From assembly GCA_949152475.1 (NCBI GenBank), contig OX424567.1, positions 24,701,402-24,765,401 of the forward strand: DNA of 64,000 nt, written 5' to 3'. Shown here piece after piece: positions 1 to 13,800 of this stretch. Position numbers and translations under genes: made by a program. Positions within the stretch are counted from its first letter, which is position 1; each line of letters opens with the position of its first letter. Below the pieces are notes generated by a model. That model worked only from the letters and a program-made list of their open reading frames with translations, made no database searches and was not told where the DNA came from. This stretch comes from Terebella lapidaria. Taxonomy: Eukaryota; Annelida; Polychaeta; Terebellida; Terebellidae.

Positions 1-1934
1 TACCCTCGCCACTCATCTCCCCGCTGAACCAAGCTGCGTTTTTTGCGCAGCAGGGTCTCACCTCTCCGTCTATGATGTCCAACCCGTTATCGTTCTTCTC
101 GCCAATCCCGAGCCCTGCTGGACCTCCCGGAGTCACATCCTCGATGATGCCTTCTCTGCCGTCGACGAGCGCCCCGGCAACACCCACCACCACCCCCAAG
201 GAAGCACTGAGCCCCATGGACCAGTCACCGAGCCCGGGGGGAGCAGCCAACAAGGCCCAGAGCCCCTGTGGTTCCGAGAGCAACACACCACGCGGAAGTC
301 TCGATGACCTTCAGTCCTGGATGTCCAAGGGCGGTGGTCGAGGTTCAGCATTGTCGCGCTCTCACTCCAGGTTTGTGGTACAAGAAAAGCTTTTATTCTT
401 TTGCTCAGGACTTTGCACATATGCAGGCTTAACCAAGTGAAATGCAAACAGTAATGCAATTTAAAATAATTTTCTCTCAAATGAAAATTTCAGGAATATG
501 ATTGTGTTGGACTGTAGAATGTAACAAACCATTTGGATTACCTCCTGATGGATTCTTCCTTTCCACTCACCTCTTCCCACATCTTTCCTGTGTCTGTCCG
601 CCCAGCAGTAGACTGTACGTGGTGCGCCAGCCCGTCAAGCGAGAGGACGCGTGTAAGCCGGTCGTACTCCCGGACGGCCGCACAGTCTACCGCTGCACCT
701 ACTGTAACAAAGACTTCTGTACGTTCTCCGACGTTAACCGACATATGGACTTCCATGAAGGTGGGTTCGGGACACCTGACGGCCGACAAGGGCCGCGCCA
801 TGGGCCCCGCCAGTCTCGCGACAGCCCCGCCTTCTTACAAGGTGACAGCGCCCGCTCGCTACCGAACACGACTAGCACACGTGTCGGGGCTGTAGTCAGG
901 CTGTAGTGTACAGAATGGGGGCTCCGTCTTTCCACTTTTTATTTGGGATATTTTTAGTTTTTTTCATGGAAAATTTTTGGATTTTTTCACCAGTATATTT
1001 CTAGGTTTTCGATGCTTACTGTAATGTAGTCCCATACGTTCAAATTCTATTTAATTTTCGGATCAATAGTTTGGTTTGGTATGTTAATTTGGTAAACGCC
1101 AAAATTTTGAAGTAGTCATTCCTTTAATATGTTGCTTGAAATTCAGTTCTGAAAATGTAATCTTAATTTTGAAATACTGATAACTTAATAGTATAGTACG
1201 ATGGTCGATCAAAACTATGAATGTATGTTTACTGATGAATGCCAAGTTTTACAACTATCAGTACAATTTCAGACATTCGCCCTTACAAGTGTAAGTTCTG
1301 TGACTACTACGCAAGAACTAACAGTCAACTGAAAGTACACATGATGAGGCATCAAGGTCTGTATCATAGATCTTCATACATGAACAATAAGTATAATATC
1401 ACTGTGTGTTGGTTACAATACATGTAAATGTTTACTCATACAATGTGCTTTCAATGTTAGAATTGTTTTAATTGTCTCTATCAAAATGAATACATGGAAT
1501 TATGATAACTCCTTTATGTAGAATATTATGCGTCTCGAATATATTATGTTTACATATACATGAAGTAAATATATATATAGACGATCAAAGTTAAGAAACA
1601 AGGTTTTGATAACAGATGTAATGACTGACCTGTGCATGCCACCGATTCGTTGACAGGAATTCGAGAGTTCCACTGCAAGCTTTGTAACTACAAAGGCGTG
1701 ACGCAATCCGACCTGAACCGACATATGAAGTCCCAGATCCACATGATGAAGGCCCAGAACGAGTGTAAACATTGCGGCGAGGGCTTCGTATCGCCCAAAA
1801 ACCTCGAGCGCCACTACCATGAGAAACACTTCTCGCAGTATGAGAAGATGGCGTCCACACACGCAGCCGCCGCGGCCGCCGCCGCACACGCAAGCAAGCT
1901 CGGCCAAAGTCCCGCCTTCCAAGGCAGCGTGTAG
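1..1934 (+). CDS. C2H2 zinc-finger protein, 3' part (5' end outside window)
   Basis: Four exons join in phase: 1(or earlier)-370, about 606-760, 1273-1356 and 1657-1934, ending at TAG 1932-1934. The first visible exon is open from base 3 and encodes a Ser/Pro/Thr-rich low-complexity region, typical of transcription-factor activation or repression regions. The next three exons encode four C2H2 fingers: YRCTYCNKDF (H-x3-H), YKCKFCDYYA (H-x3-H), FHCKLCNYKG (H-x5-H) and NECKHCGEGF (H-x4-H). Linkers are short (IRPYKC, IREFHC) rather than TGEKP. The protein ends in an alanine run followed by KLGQSPAFQGSV. The acceptor of exon 2 is ambiguous between two AGs three bases apart (one extra Ser). Likely a nuclear DNA-binding regulator; I do not recognise the orthologue. 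The finger assignment is firm, the function inferred. Confidence 0.85.
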
Positions 1935-4900
1935 GGATCACAACGCGTCGCCGCGGAGATAACCTGGAGTCACCAAGGAGCTAGATAGTTATGCCATGGT
2001 GTATTGTCACACCGTTTGCATCGGTGAAGGTTGATAGTGTTTGCCGTAAAGCGTGTTCTAATGTAGCCTAAGATGTAAGCTGGGTCACCAGCAGTAGTAG
2101 GTATACTCCCACCACACAGGGTCGCCATGGTGATGTAAGCGAGCCCACGTATCCATGTTACCAGACTCAAACAGCTTAGTCGCTTGCCATGATTTGTCAA
2201 AGTCCTTCCCAAAGGCGTTATATCTCTCTGTGTATGTATATACGGTATATATATTGATAACCAGTGATAATACTAGCTTTAACTTGGAGATGCATGGTGC
2301 AGACTGGTTGCCATGGTAACTACCAGTGTGTATACAGACAGTGTACGTGACACAATCTGGCGTTCATTCAGGCCCAGTCCCAGATAACTCACTACCTTCA
2401 AGTCAAACCAAAGTCTTGTGCATTCTACTATAAACCTTTGTATCTCTGTTGTGTAACCGTAGTAGCGGTCGTCGTTCTGTATCATGTATTTCTAGTTAGA
2501 CGGCCTTTGGGAGAGTGTGATTAATTAGAGCATATCGGTGTGCACCGAAGGGTAATTGGTAGGATAAATTATTGTTGTAAGTTGTGCAACATTATCAGGC
2601 CTATTGGATGAAAACTTTCATGTTGTAGTTTGATGCTGTACGAGCAAAACGTTTGTCACAATATGCACAGATTTAAGGGTAATACACTCAGTTACACATA
2701 GCTGGTAAAACCAATTTGTGGAATGGATAAATACTAGGTGTTGTTGTCTGAACAAAAAAGACTATTTTCCCCTCATGTTTGTCTAATGAGTACAGTTCTG
2801 TGCTATGGGTCAGATTTGACAGTTACTTTGTCGTCAGGTTACTATTCAGTACTGATTTTGTCAAACCCATGGAAACATTGGGTTATTTTGTTTTCGAGGA
2901 AACTGAAAGAAAACAAATTTTGCCACGGTTTTGAGCTGGTTTGTTGTTGCAGGTTGCCATCAAGTATTGGACACTAAAGATTGTGATAAGGATAGAATCT
3001 CACTGTCACCAACTTCCTGTGTGTCTCTCCAGAGTCAGGATGCTGGCCCACCCTAGACGGCCTCATGCAAAACGATAAACAAAAACAAACAAATGGTGCT
3101 AGAAAACTAAGGTGAAATCCTGCGCCATTGCCGAAGTTTTCACTATTTCTGCCAGACGAAGAGGTTCGTTATATTATGTTATGTAAAGGTCGGTGCTGCT
3201 TGCTACAGTTCCAAAAAATCGTTTGGGTGTTCAGTATTTTAATCATGTTTTGATTGATTGCGTTTGTTCAGTGTAATATGTATGGTTCTACATTATATTC
3301 AGGTATGACAATGTTTTTGTGAACGATTCAAGAGTTACAATTCGGGGGGAAAGAGAATAACACTGAAAAAAATAAATTCTATGAACACAACAGGGTGAAA
3401 AAAGGGTTAAAGATGAAGCCTTCGATGAAACCTATCAAGACAATTACGTCCATGAAGAAAGCGATTTGTCCATGTTATAGGTTAACCCTAGGCGTCGGGG
3501 GCCGAGTGATTGCCCCCCAGTAGTGTAGGTGTGAGTAGTGAGACCATTCGGTGCTTATCTTTCGTAGACGAGCAAAAGCTATATGTGTCGTAATGACTGA
3601 AGGCGTCAACAGGCCATCACTCACCCACTAACAGGGATACTTCTTTGTGCAATACTGGCGACTTGGCCGCTATCTTGTGCAACCCGTGTATGTTGAGTCT
3701 GTCCCTGATGGTTATACTAACCATAATCACTTAGTTCCATAGAGCAAACACAAACGTAGTCGTGACTCAGTGTCCCGTATAATCTGTATCCATGTACTGT
3801 ACATACATATATCTATATATATATATAGTGTGTTGTCCGTCGATACTGCAGTAGCGTTGTTGGGTATTTGTGTGAAAGGCCTGTGATTGAAAATCCGTGT
3901 GTCCAGCAAGCTTTATACATTTATCGTGGTACACGTATTCGTTGGTTTTTCGTCGTTGATTTGTCGGATGTTCCAATGTGTGTATGTTCATTGTCGACGT
4001 TCAAGTGTCTACGTTGTTGCGTTGTCCTGCTTTCCTCCAATGCGGAGATTTTCCGCGTAATACATGACTTGTCCCTACCTCACAGTTCAGTAAAGCAGAG
4101 AAGGGGATCTTCCTTAGCCATTGGTTTTACAGTTCTCCTCGGAGATGTCCCCGCAATATCCAGATTTTTTTCTGATAACTATTCTCACCCTCATAAAAGA
4201 GAGAAAACAAATTCCTGTTGGTATGTGCTGACTCGCGGTGGTATTTTCGTCATTCCTTCAGTTCAGTGAAGTTGGTCGAGACCTGACGGATATGTGATGG
4301 TTGTCTGCAGTTTCTTTGTTTCCATGGTTACACTGTGTTGGGTTGTGATTTGTTCAGTATTTTGCTGTGTTGTTTATTACGATGTCTTTTCCCCGGTTTG
4401 TTTTGTTATTGTTATTATGTCAGTTGTTTTGTTTCAGAGATTTTTTTTTTCAACTTTTGACTGATTAGAAAACGGGTAAGAGGCAAACTTAATATATTTT
4501 CTCGTCTTACACCAGTTTTCCCTCGCATTATCATACTTTCTACACTGATTTCAATCTTATTGTCACCACAGCTGTCAGTTCTTTACAGTTTCTCAACTGG
4601 ACAAGCTTGTATACAATCTGTTCACTTAAAATTGGAAATCCAGCACAGTATTGTGTCGAGTTTGTGGAAAAACTGGAAAGATTGTGTATCTCGTACAAAT
4701 CAAACAGCTAAATGTTGTGTTTTGTGCGTGCTGTAAATAAATCTTGTCTTTTGTGTCAAGCAGGAGCATCTGTAGAAAGCCCGCCTGATGTAACTTTACA
4801 CTGCAAACCTCAAAATGTAAGATTCTTAGAGAAGGAAAGACTAGTCTTTTTTAATAGCGAGATAGTTCTTAAACCATTTTAGATAGTTCCATTTTACCTG

Positions 4901-7900
4901 CACTCCATATGTTGCATTTATGTCAGTCAATTTAGACAAGTAGAGAATATATACAGATCATATTAATATTACGTATCTTATCCAAATGTTCCATCTTGTA
5001 TGATATTATGAACATCGGTGTCACGTTCTATTACCATATATCTAATTGTATAGTTAAGGAAAACTGATTAATGATATCCAAACAAAAAAAGTGTCAAATA
5101 ACATGTCATTATATCCTGCATGTATTACTGTATACATATTGTTGGGAAGTTGACACTGGTTTTCAGTGTTGGGTTATCTAGGCAATGGTTTCAGTGTTAG
5201 GTTAGCTAGGCACTGATTTCAGTGTTGGGTTATGGAGACACTGATTCCAGTATTGGGTTGTGTTGGCACTGATATCAGTGTCAGGTTAGCTAGGCACTGA
5301 TTTCAGTGTTGGGTTATCTATGCACTGATTTCAGTGTTGGGTTGGGTTGGCACTGATATCAGTGTTGGGTTATGAAGGCACTGATTCCAGTGTTACATGC
5401 TGTTCAGGTCGTTTCGCTCCATGTCGGTTATCGTTGTTGATGTTGTTGTTGTACATGTAGCAGTATTTGGACGGTGGCCGGAGTTGTTGGCTAGTGAGAT
5501 CCGCGGATGAGTCGTACCGTACCCTGTACTGTGTCCACTGTCCTGTCACCTGCAGATTCAACCACACTGAGCCACTGCAGCTTTTAGATATACAAGTATA
5601 TTCGAGGGTAAAAGTTTAGCCCTGTCCATTCCTGAGTAAAGACATTTTGTACGCGCGGGCATGTGCAAGTTATTGTACGTGTTTCAGGGTGATCACAAGT
5701 TTTTGTACTGGCGGGGGGTGTTGTATGTTAGGGAAAAGATTTCGGCTTATGGTGCCTGTGATACCGGATCGCGAACACTGAGCAACATTCAGGGTAAAGA
5801 TTGTGACAATTTTGAAGGGGTGTGATTATCTACGAGAAAGATGGTAAAACTACGAGAAAAAACAGGCCCAAGCCCATTCAAGAATTTCCTGAGTATTTCT
5901 GTCAAGATTGTTTGATATTCTCCTGCAAATCTCATGTAGCCAGGCTTTATCCACCTTGTCCCTTCATTGAGTTGTTCAATATGTTGTGCTGTTTATGAGT
6001 TAGACTTTCATGTTGTAGAAGAATTTACAGAGATCCCTATACCAAAGACAGCGGATTATGTGATGTCACTTGTTTTGGAACTTGCAAGTTCCATGACCTG
6101 TAGAGGCAAGTCAACAAAACCTGGTGGGACATAAGAATTCATGCTTTCTGTACAGAAAATGTAGGAAAAATTTCCTCCTTTTCAGTATTTTTTTGACCCC
6201 ATCGAGCCTCTTTTCCAATTTTTCCTCAGATGAACTTCGGCAGGACTAAATGCGAGCATATTCCATTAACCATCGCCAGTCTAGAAGCCTACCTCCATTG
6301 TGCCCAGTCCTGTGATATTGAGGGTTTGACTTTCCATATTACGAGACAAACGTTTGCATTCTTAACTTCTTGGGCTATTGTATTGAGCCATTTTGTAGTT
6401 TTTGAGCTCTGCTCGTTTTTGAAAAAGGCACAAGCTCTGCACACACAAATTTGTGAGAAAATTCGCTGTATATGTGTATTAAATTTTCACGGAAATAGGT
6501 CGAAATATTCCACATTGTACTGAAGAATTATATCATGATAATTCAGTTTGAACTGTTTGACAATGTCCTTCACCTCTGTTGAATATCTTTCAAGAATATT
6601 TTCTCAAGTTGATTGCTTTCAAAAACTCGCAAACCAAAGTAAGAGGTGACTGCTTTTTAGGTGTTATCCAGAGTTTTGCACACGGTGCATCTTTGACTAT
6701 TTTGTACGACACTTTGTTGCTTGTATTCCGCCTCGGAAACCTCAGTTGTCTCTGAGTGTCGGTGTTTGTTTTCTGTGTGTTGCCATGGTTAAGTGATGTC
6801 AGGTTTGTGTTACATTCAACCAAAGATGTAAAAAGACAAGGTCGATAACAGACATATACACATATATCTATATATCTGTTCAGGAATTGTTGATATGTTG
6901 AACTGTGTTTGCCTTTGTTGAAAACCAAAAATAAAACTGGAAACAAGAGGATACTATTGGATCAAATCTTGTGTATATTTCATATTTATTGTAACAGATA
7001 CCAAATATCAGATTTTTTGCGAGTGATTACGCGCTGACAAAGCTGTTTTGATGAAAGTGTTTTTTACCTGTGTTGTGTTTGTTTTGTGTCCGTTTTTGGA
7101 TCTGTTTGTGAGCTTGTGTTGGCCGATGTTCTGTGAACACTGAGAGGTTTATATATTGATGTTTAATAGGTCGTATGTATACATATATAGATAGTATTGT
7201 ATAACCTGATATGTGTGCGGATGTGAAGACTAGGCAATTCTGGCTGGCAGCAGGAGATTTTTAGCGATATTTTTATGCTGTGAGCTTTCTCAAAACGCAC
7301 AAGACGAGACTGATCGGGAGCTGGTGAATTTGACGAGTTTTTCGGGGTTATTAAAGACAGGTTTATTGGATATGTTCACCACACAAAAATACGCAACAAA
7401 AATCGATGCTGCCAGTCTGTATACAGTGTAGCTCTTAACAAATTAAAGTATATTGTGATATTCAATTGATTTTGTACATGGATTTAACTCTAGGAAAATC
7501 GTAGAGGTGTGTTTGTTTTATATCTGTGTCCCTGTAAGGAATCAGGTGTCGTCCGTAAAATCTTAGCCATGTTTCTCGGTAGTGTAGTGTCTATCTACAT
7601 GTAACACATGTATAACCACACTCGTTGTAATCACGAATAACCGTCTATGTTTTATAAACGTTCAGTTGATCGAGGACATACCTTATGTTATGAATTTGGC
7701 AGTGACAACAATTTGTGTGACTGTTTTAAGACTGGAGAAGAATTTTTGTTTCACACTGGACTTTAGCTGTTGCTATGGTTACCTGGCTAGCGTGTGGGTT
7801 TGACGTTGATACCTGGATACAAACATTGATGTCCACTCCTGCCCTGCCCCCCCCCCCCCAGTCACCAAGGGTACCCCCACCCCCCACAGGCTTCCAAATC

Positions 7901-9816
7901 ACCACAGTGTTCTGTAGTTATGATATTTATTTACTGTTTATAGACTTTGATAGCGCTAGTTACAGTGTTACTTAGCAACCCGTCAGTTCTTCCCCCGACA
8001 GATATTTGTGTGGTTATTTACGTAATAATTTTATCATGTAACAGTATTTATGTAGCAACTCTATGTTAACGACAACATATTTATGTTAGCACCAGATTTT
8101 GTGTAAAGGAAGCGCTATTTTCGTTTGCCAGTAGCGCCAGAAATATTCTTTGCATCTACTCAACCAATGCTAATATACATAACCTTATATATTACGTAAT
8201 ATATAAAAATGTAACAGAAATGAGCTATATATGTATTAAACTGGATACTTTTATTTTTTCGTGCTATTTTTGTTTGATTTGTAATATGGTGCTACCTGTA
8301 CGATTGTCACAATTGTATTTTAATTTCATTACCATTTAAAGTACTACCCGGCAAGTGCTAATCCATAAAATGAAAATGTAGACATCTAACTAAAACATGT
8401 ACAGGGCATTGTTTTTGACTTGTATTTATCCAATACGACATCTATTAAACACTTAGATAACCTGGTGTGTATTTATTCCCAATACGGCAGAGTTAAGATG
8501 GACCCTTGATTGGTTAGGTTGTTGCTGATAGTTTTGAGCGATATTAGTATAATAAAATTAAGACATGTAGAAAAGATACGATTGAAAGGTTACGAATTTG
8601 TTGATGATACATTGTATGACTAGGAAAGGGTCCTAATATTTACGCGGTCTGCCAGCGTGCTTATGTATAATAAACTAGTGTTGAAATACGCCAAAAAATT
8701 TAGGATTTTGAGGCATTATTTGTAAATTTTGTGTACAATCCTACATACCTTTCCATTTATGACATCCAGTCTATATTATTTAGTTCTGTTTGAACACTTT
8801 AAAATGAGAAAACAAATCCAGAATCCGTGTTGCATTGTTGCACGTTGTAGATTTTTTGACACAATGATCTGTTTGATTGTTCAACCCAATTTATCAGTGC
8901 CCGAAGCATTTAATTCCGTTAAGTTCTACTTTGTTGAGATTTTTTGGTTGTATTTGTTTCCAGAGATCGTGTTGTTGACAGACGGCATGTTGCTATTGTG
9001 ATGTCAACTTAGACGATGAAGTTGTTTTAGATTTTATTTTCTGTTGTTATAGTTCCTGTTGTTACATTTCCTCGAATGAAATCCACGATATCCAAACCAA
9101 AAATTTTGTGCTACCTGCATTTCTGTATCCGACTTCGCACACACACAGTTATGAGACGCTTTTGTTTCAGACAACCCAGTCTGAAGAATGCTTAGTCCAT
9201 TAATGATATTATACATATGTTATTGTATGTCAAAATGTATTCTTTAGCCTTTTTTATTTCACATAACCTGCATATTATATAACAATATAGTATATATATT
9301 ATGTGTGTAATGCCAGGCCTGTTTTAGATAATGGCTTGCCTAGCATATGTATACTCTTATTTAGCAGCACATCGGGCTGTCGTTCGTTGTCTTCTCCAAA
9401 ATTACCTCAGTTCATCAAATAAACATTCTTTTTCAAAGCTACCTTGTTCCTGGTCTTTGCAGTAGTTTACGTCATAATGGTTAGTTACAAATCGTGCAGT
9501 ACAGTCATACATTTGAGAGAACAGTACACATGATAAATACACAGCAAAATATATGGCCCTAAATAATAAATTTTATTCACAAATTGTAAAACCGTGAATA
9601 GTTCCAGACACTAAATACTAGTTATACAAGCAATGGATCAGCGTATACATACTAGTACAACTAGATACAATTTACTAAATTTTGTTTAATGATTAAACAA
9701 ACCGAAATTCTGATGCATCATCCTGATAATGCTGTGCATGTATTATGAATAAATGTATTTATATACCATTGTATATGTAGTAAAGTATATAAACGACTTT
9801 AGATGTGTTCACAGGG
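1935..9816 (+). other. Gene-free AT-rich stretch, possible long 3' UTR of the zinc-finger gene
   Basis: No exon with coding character or splice-consistent ORF is seen over about 7.9 kb; ORFs here are short and carry no recognisable motifs. AATAAA poly(A) signals occur on the plus strand at 4736-4741 and again near 6929, 8658 and 9417, so the upstream gene could have one or several long alternative 3' UTRs. Apart from the minisatellite at 5150-5397 and a TA-rich run near 3810-3830 the sequence looks unique. Confidence 0.5.
5150..5397. repeat. Minisatellite, ~28-30 bp unit
   Basis: About eight to nine imperfect copies of a unit reading roughly CACTGATTTCAGTGTTGGGT plus a variable tail. Each unit holds the small palindrome CACTGATNTCAGTG, so single strands could fold into a row of short hairpins. 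Confidence 0.85.
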
Positions 9817-10735
9817 GGAAAAACTAGCCCAAAGGCTAAGAAATATTACCGGACAATATATATTTTAGATATTTAACATTTCCTGTATGTTCACAATTGA
9901 TTCTCAAGTTTTTTAGAGTCAATAATAAACGAGGTATTAGCTATAAATGAGGTCAAATTCAAGGTCATGACAATATTCAGCATGTATCATTTCGTATATG
10001 TTCACAATTGATTCATAAGCTGTAAAGTCGGTAACAATGAAGATATTAGCCATTTTGTGCTCTGACTTGGTAAATAAGGTCAAGTTCAAGGTCATGAGAA
10101 TAGTCAGCATATCCTATATGTGCACAATTCCTAAGCTCTAAAGTCGATAATAAGCGATATATTAGCCATTTAATGCTCTGACCTTGAAAATGAGGTCAAA
10201 GGTCAAATTCAAGGTCATCGGAATATTCGGCGTATATCATTTCTTATATGTGCACAATTGATTTCCAAGCTGTAAAGTCGATAAAAGGTGAGGTATTAGC
10301 CATTTTATTCTGTGACCTTGAAAATTAGGTCAAAGGTTAAATTCAAGGTCATGAGAATTTTCAGCCTATATCATTTCCTATATGTCCACAATTGATTCCT
10401 AATCTCTAATCTCAATATTACGTGAGATATTAAGAACAATGTCTCCCATTATAAAGCATAGGAGAATTTAACATGGGAAAGTCCCATTTGTGCCAAAATG
10501 TCCCACTTCAAGCGATTCAAGGTCAACAAAACTTATACACAGGGCTATATAGGAGAATTCTTATGCATCAATAAGAAAAAAAAGTCAATAAGAACAAACT
10601 TACTCAACGGATTTTGAGAAAATGGCCATCCAAATTTCAGAAATATTCGATCGTAAACTTTCAAGATGAGAATGTAGACGGACGACGATGGACCCAATGC
10701 CATGGTAGTAGGTTATCGGACCAAAGGCTCGGTAA
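9817..10735 (-). mobile_element. Helentron-like non-autonomous element, GGTTACC family (minus orientation)
   Basis: Read on the minus strand it starts with a terminal hairpin (AGGTTACCGAGCC and GGTCCGATAACC around TTT) at the right and ends with the 3' signature (near TTGTCCGGTAATATTTCTTAGCC, then GGGCTAG and a T-run) at the left. The core holds several degenerate copies of the AAGGTCA-rich unit seen in the copies at 42.6-43.6 kb and 54.7-55.9 kb. It encodes nothing. Class assignment is structural inference; a generic MITE is the alternative. Confidence 0.65.
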
Positions 10736-10758
10736 CCTATAAAACCGCGAACAAGTTA

Positions 10759-10859
10759 TTGAATTTCAAGCCTCAGTCTCACTGACACAGCTCGTCTAGC
10801 AGATAACTGTTGAATTTCAAGCCTCAGTCTCACTGACACAGCTCGTCTAACAGATCGCT
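10759..10859. repeat. 51-bp tandem duplication covering the VWA/EGF gene's stop codon
   Basis: Two adjacent, nearly identical 51-bp copies (offset 51, for example GAATTTCAAG at 10760 and 10811). The right copy contains the last codons and TGA of the minus-strand VWA/EGF gene; the left copy is a duplicate lying downstream of the stop and so has no effect on the protein. Confidence 0.85.
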
Positions 10860-13800
10860 GCACATGTCAGCAGCCTGGCTGATGTCGGTGACATGTCGTA
10901 CGTCGGTGCCGACGGAGTTAGCCTCGTCCAAGTTGGCATGGTGACCGAGAGCGACCACGTGGATGTGTGTGCCGTCGTCCATGTGACCGCTAGCGGCGGG
11001 GACGGTCAGGGAAGGATTCACGTTACTGCCCGCGTCCGTTAGGAGCACTACCTAAAAAATTCATGGATAGTTCGGTCAGTCAGCAATCACGCCTGATCAG
11101 TTGATTACTTGTGAATTGTGTTTAGGCTAAAGCTCTTCCTAAATGTCCTCGATGTTTTGCGAGAAGTGAATATAATTAACATCCCACATATCGTTGCCAG
11201 GAACAGTGGATTCTGTATCTCCATACACACAAGGCCACAGCTAAAATCAAAAGCTTTTGACATTCAGCAAGACCAGTACCTTGTTCTGCACCTCTGGCCT
11301 GTCTCCGTTTCTGCTCTGGAACACCTCATCCCTGGCCAGGTTCAGCGCTGCGTGCGTATTTGTGCGGCCGCCGATGTTCGTGAAAATGATGGCATTCAAC
11401 ACTTCTCGCTTGTTCTGAGAGTATAAATGCCAAATACAAATGCAACAGTAATATTGCATTGAACATGCACGACATGCAGCACCCATTCTTCCTCTTGCCA
11501 ATTCAAAGATCATGAAACATTTGTGGACGTAGAGCGACACACCCTAACTTGGTTTCATTTGAGTAGATCCAATATTATTTTTTTACTGGGTTTTTTTTCG
11601 TTGTTTAACACATAATGACTTGAAAAAATCGACGGTCTTGATATTGGCACTCCAGACTCCAATGGTAACACAGTGAGATCGTTTACCAGGATGAAATAAT
11701 AAATCTGGGGAGAAAATTCTCCAGTTTCACCCAGCTTCTGCCCAATCTGACCTGGTAGGTGTTGAGATGGAACTCCACGCGTGCTGTGTTTGAGTAGGTT
11801 AGTAGTGCGACTCTAGATTGGTCCATTCTGAGTTCCAGCCCGTAGACTACACAGCGCATGAAAGCCATCGTGCTGTTGTACACCTCACGGATAGAGCCGG
11901 ACAGATCCACCATGAACAGCAGGTCAAACACGGGGGAACATCCTGTAGTAGTGTAGGGGCAGGGTAAGGATTTGTATTGCTTTATATGTGGTCTTTAACA
12001 AGGCATTTCAGAAAAAAATACCTAACTTAAATTACCTAAAAGTCAATTTTGGTTGATTCATATTTCATTAGGCACGATAAAGAAAAAATGTATTGAGGTT
12101 ATTCTCCGCTGGACAAAATTGTGACAATAATGACACTACGTGAGTTTTGCACTATGGATGTCTGCTTACGTCTGTCACAGAGTCGCCCTGTCCAGCCTGG
12201 CGGACACAGACACTCGTACTGAGCGAACAGGTCCTCACACACTGCTCCATTCTGACAGGGGTTACTGGCGCATTCATCTACCTCTAGCAATAGGATGGGT
12301 TTCATGCTCTTTAGGTAGATAGAGACTCGGAATTTTATAGGGTTTTTTTTACTCTACATCATTTTTTAAAAATCATTCCAATACTACTCGTAGATGTAAC
12401 AATTAATTCTTTCAACTTTAAACATTTATTAATTTAATCCTGAATGAACCAAACCCTGTCAATCTTAATATGTTGGCATTGTCATCGTTGGTAGCCCTGG
12501 ATATTCGTCAGTACATTACTAACCATTACAAATGGATGTGACCACAGCATCAGTCAGGTTGGCGAGCTGCGTGTACGAGTCTACCGTTAGTAAGTGAGTG
12601 TCAGTCGGCTGACTTACAATACCTGTAATACAACCACCGAATTCATTACATACATATATGTAAACCAGGTGTCTGGAGCATTTTATTGAAATACCAACAT
12701 AATGGATCTTTTACGGTAAAGTATACGGTAAAGTATATCTGTATACGGTAAAGTAATTTGGGTATTGCATTGAAATTTATTGACGTTTACTGTATATTTT
12801 ACCCAGAATGTCTATGATATTGATATGTCTTCCAATCGCCACGACGACCACGTGCACACCGCTGGTTTTGTGTCTTATCGCCTTGGCAACAGTCTCGTGC
12901 TGACGAATATTTGACGCCCCGTCGGTGAACATAACCAAAACGTTCCGAATGTCCGGTCGGTCACCTGAAGGAATCAACAGTTATAAACCGGTAATCTACA
13001 GGACCATTGGTCCTTTTCCAGACTGCGGTTATGCCCCAGTCACACTATAGAAAAAAGCATTTATACCGTACATCTCAGATCTAGGCTGATTCACCTCTGA
13101 TAGATTGGAAGATGTCATCCTCTGCTATTTCTAGTGGCTCGGCTATGTTCGTCCGACCTCCTGTGTGTTTTATTCTTCTGATGGCTTCCTGGTGATGATT
13201 AAATAAATCGTTGCATGTCTGAATTGGCCAATCCCGCCTAATTGTAAATAACTTTATTAGTCAGGAGGAAATTTCACACAGGGTGGAAATGTAGTACAGA
13301 CTTTTTCTGTCGATTGATATGGCTTCATAATGGTCTAAGACAACCTTTTTCAGAGGGTGTGTAAAATTTTCTCCCGGGCTAACTTTTTTATGGCCTTTTT
13401 CAAAATGGCCGACATCGAAAATTTGGTATTTTAGGAAAAAAAACAAAATTATCCTCCTGGCATGATGCTTTTGGTCTATTAAGGTGACATTTAGTTACAT
13501 GGAGATATATTCTTCATAACAATACTAATAATACCGATTCAAACGCCCCGAAAATGGAAAAAATCCAAGATGGCCGCCAAATTCTTGCCATTTTTACACA
13601 AATGTTCATAACTTCCTGCCAAATTGAGATGGGAAGCCAATTTTGGTGTTTGACCCTGGGTTTTGGGGTATGAGGATTTCAAATATATAACCAGTTTTGT
13701 GTTTGGATGGTTTGAAGCTGCTCAGAATCCAAGATGGCTGCCAAATTTTAGCCCGATTTCGCAAATAAGCACCAATGACCGTCTGACATATATATCAAGA

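Noticed and set aside
1500-1941. Two overlapping minus-strand ORFs over the last zinc-finger exon
   Set aside because: Opposite-strand shadows of the C2H2 exon.
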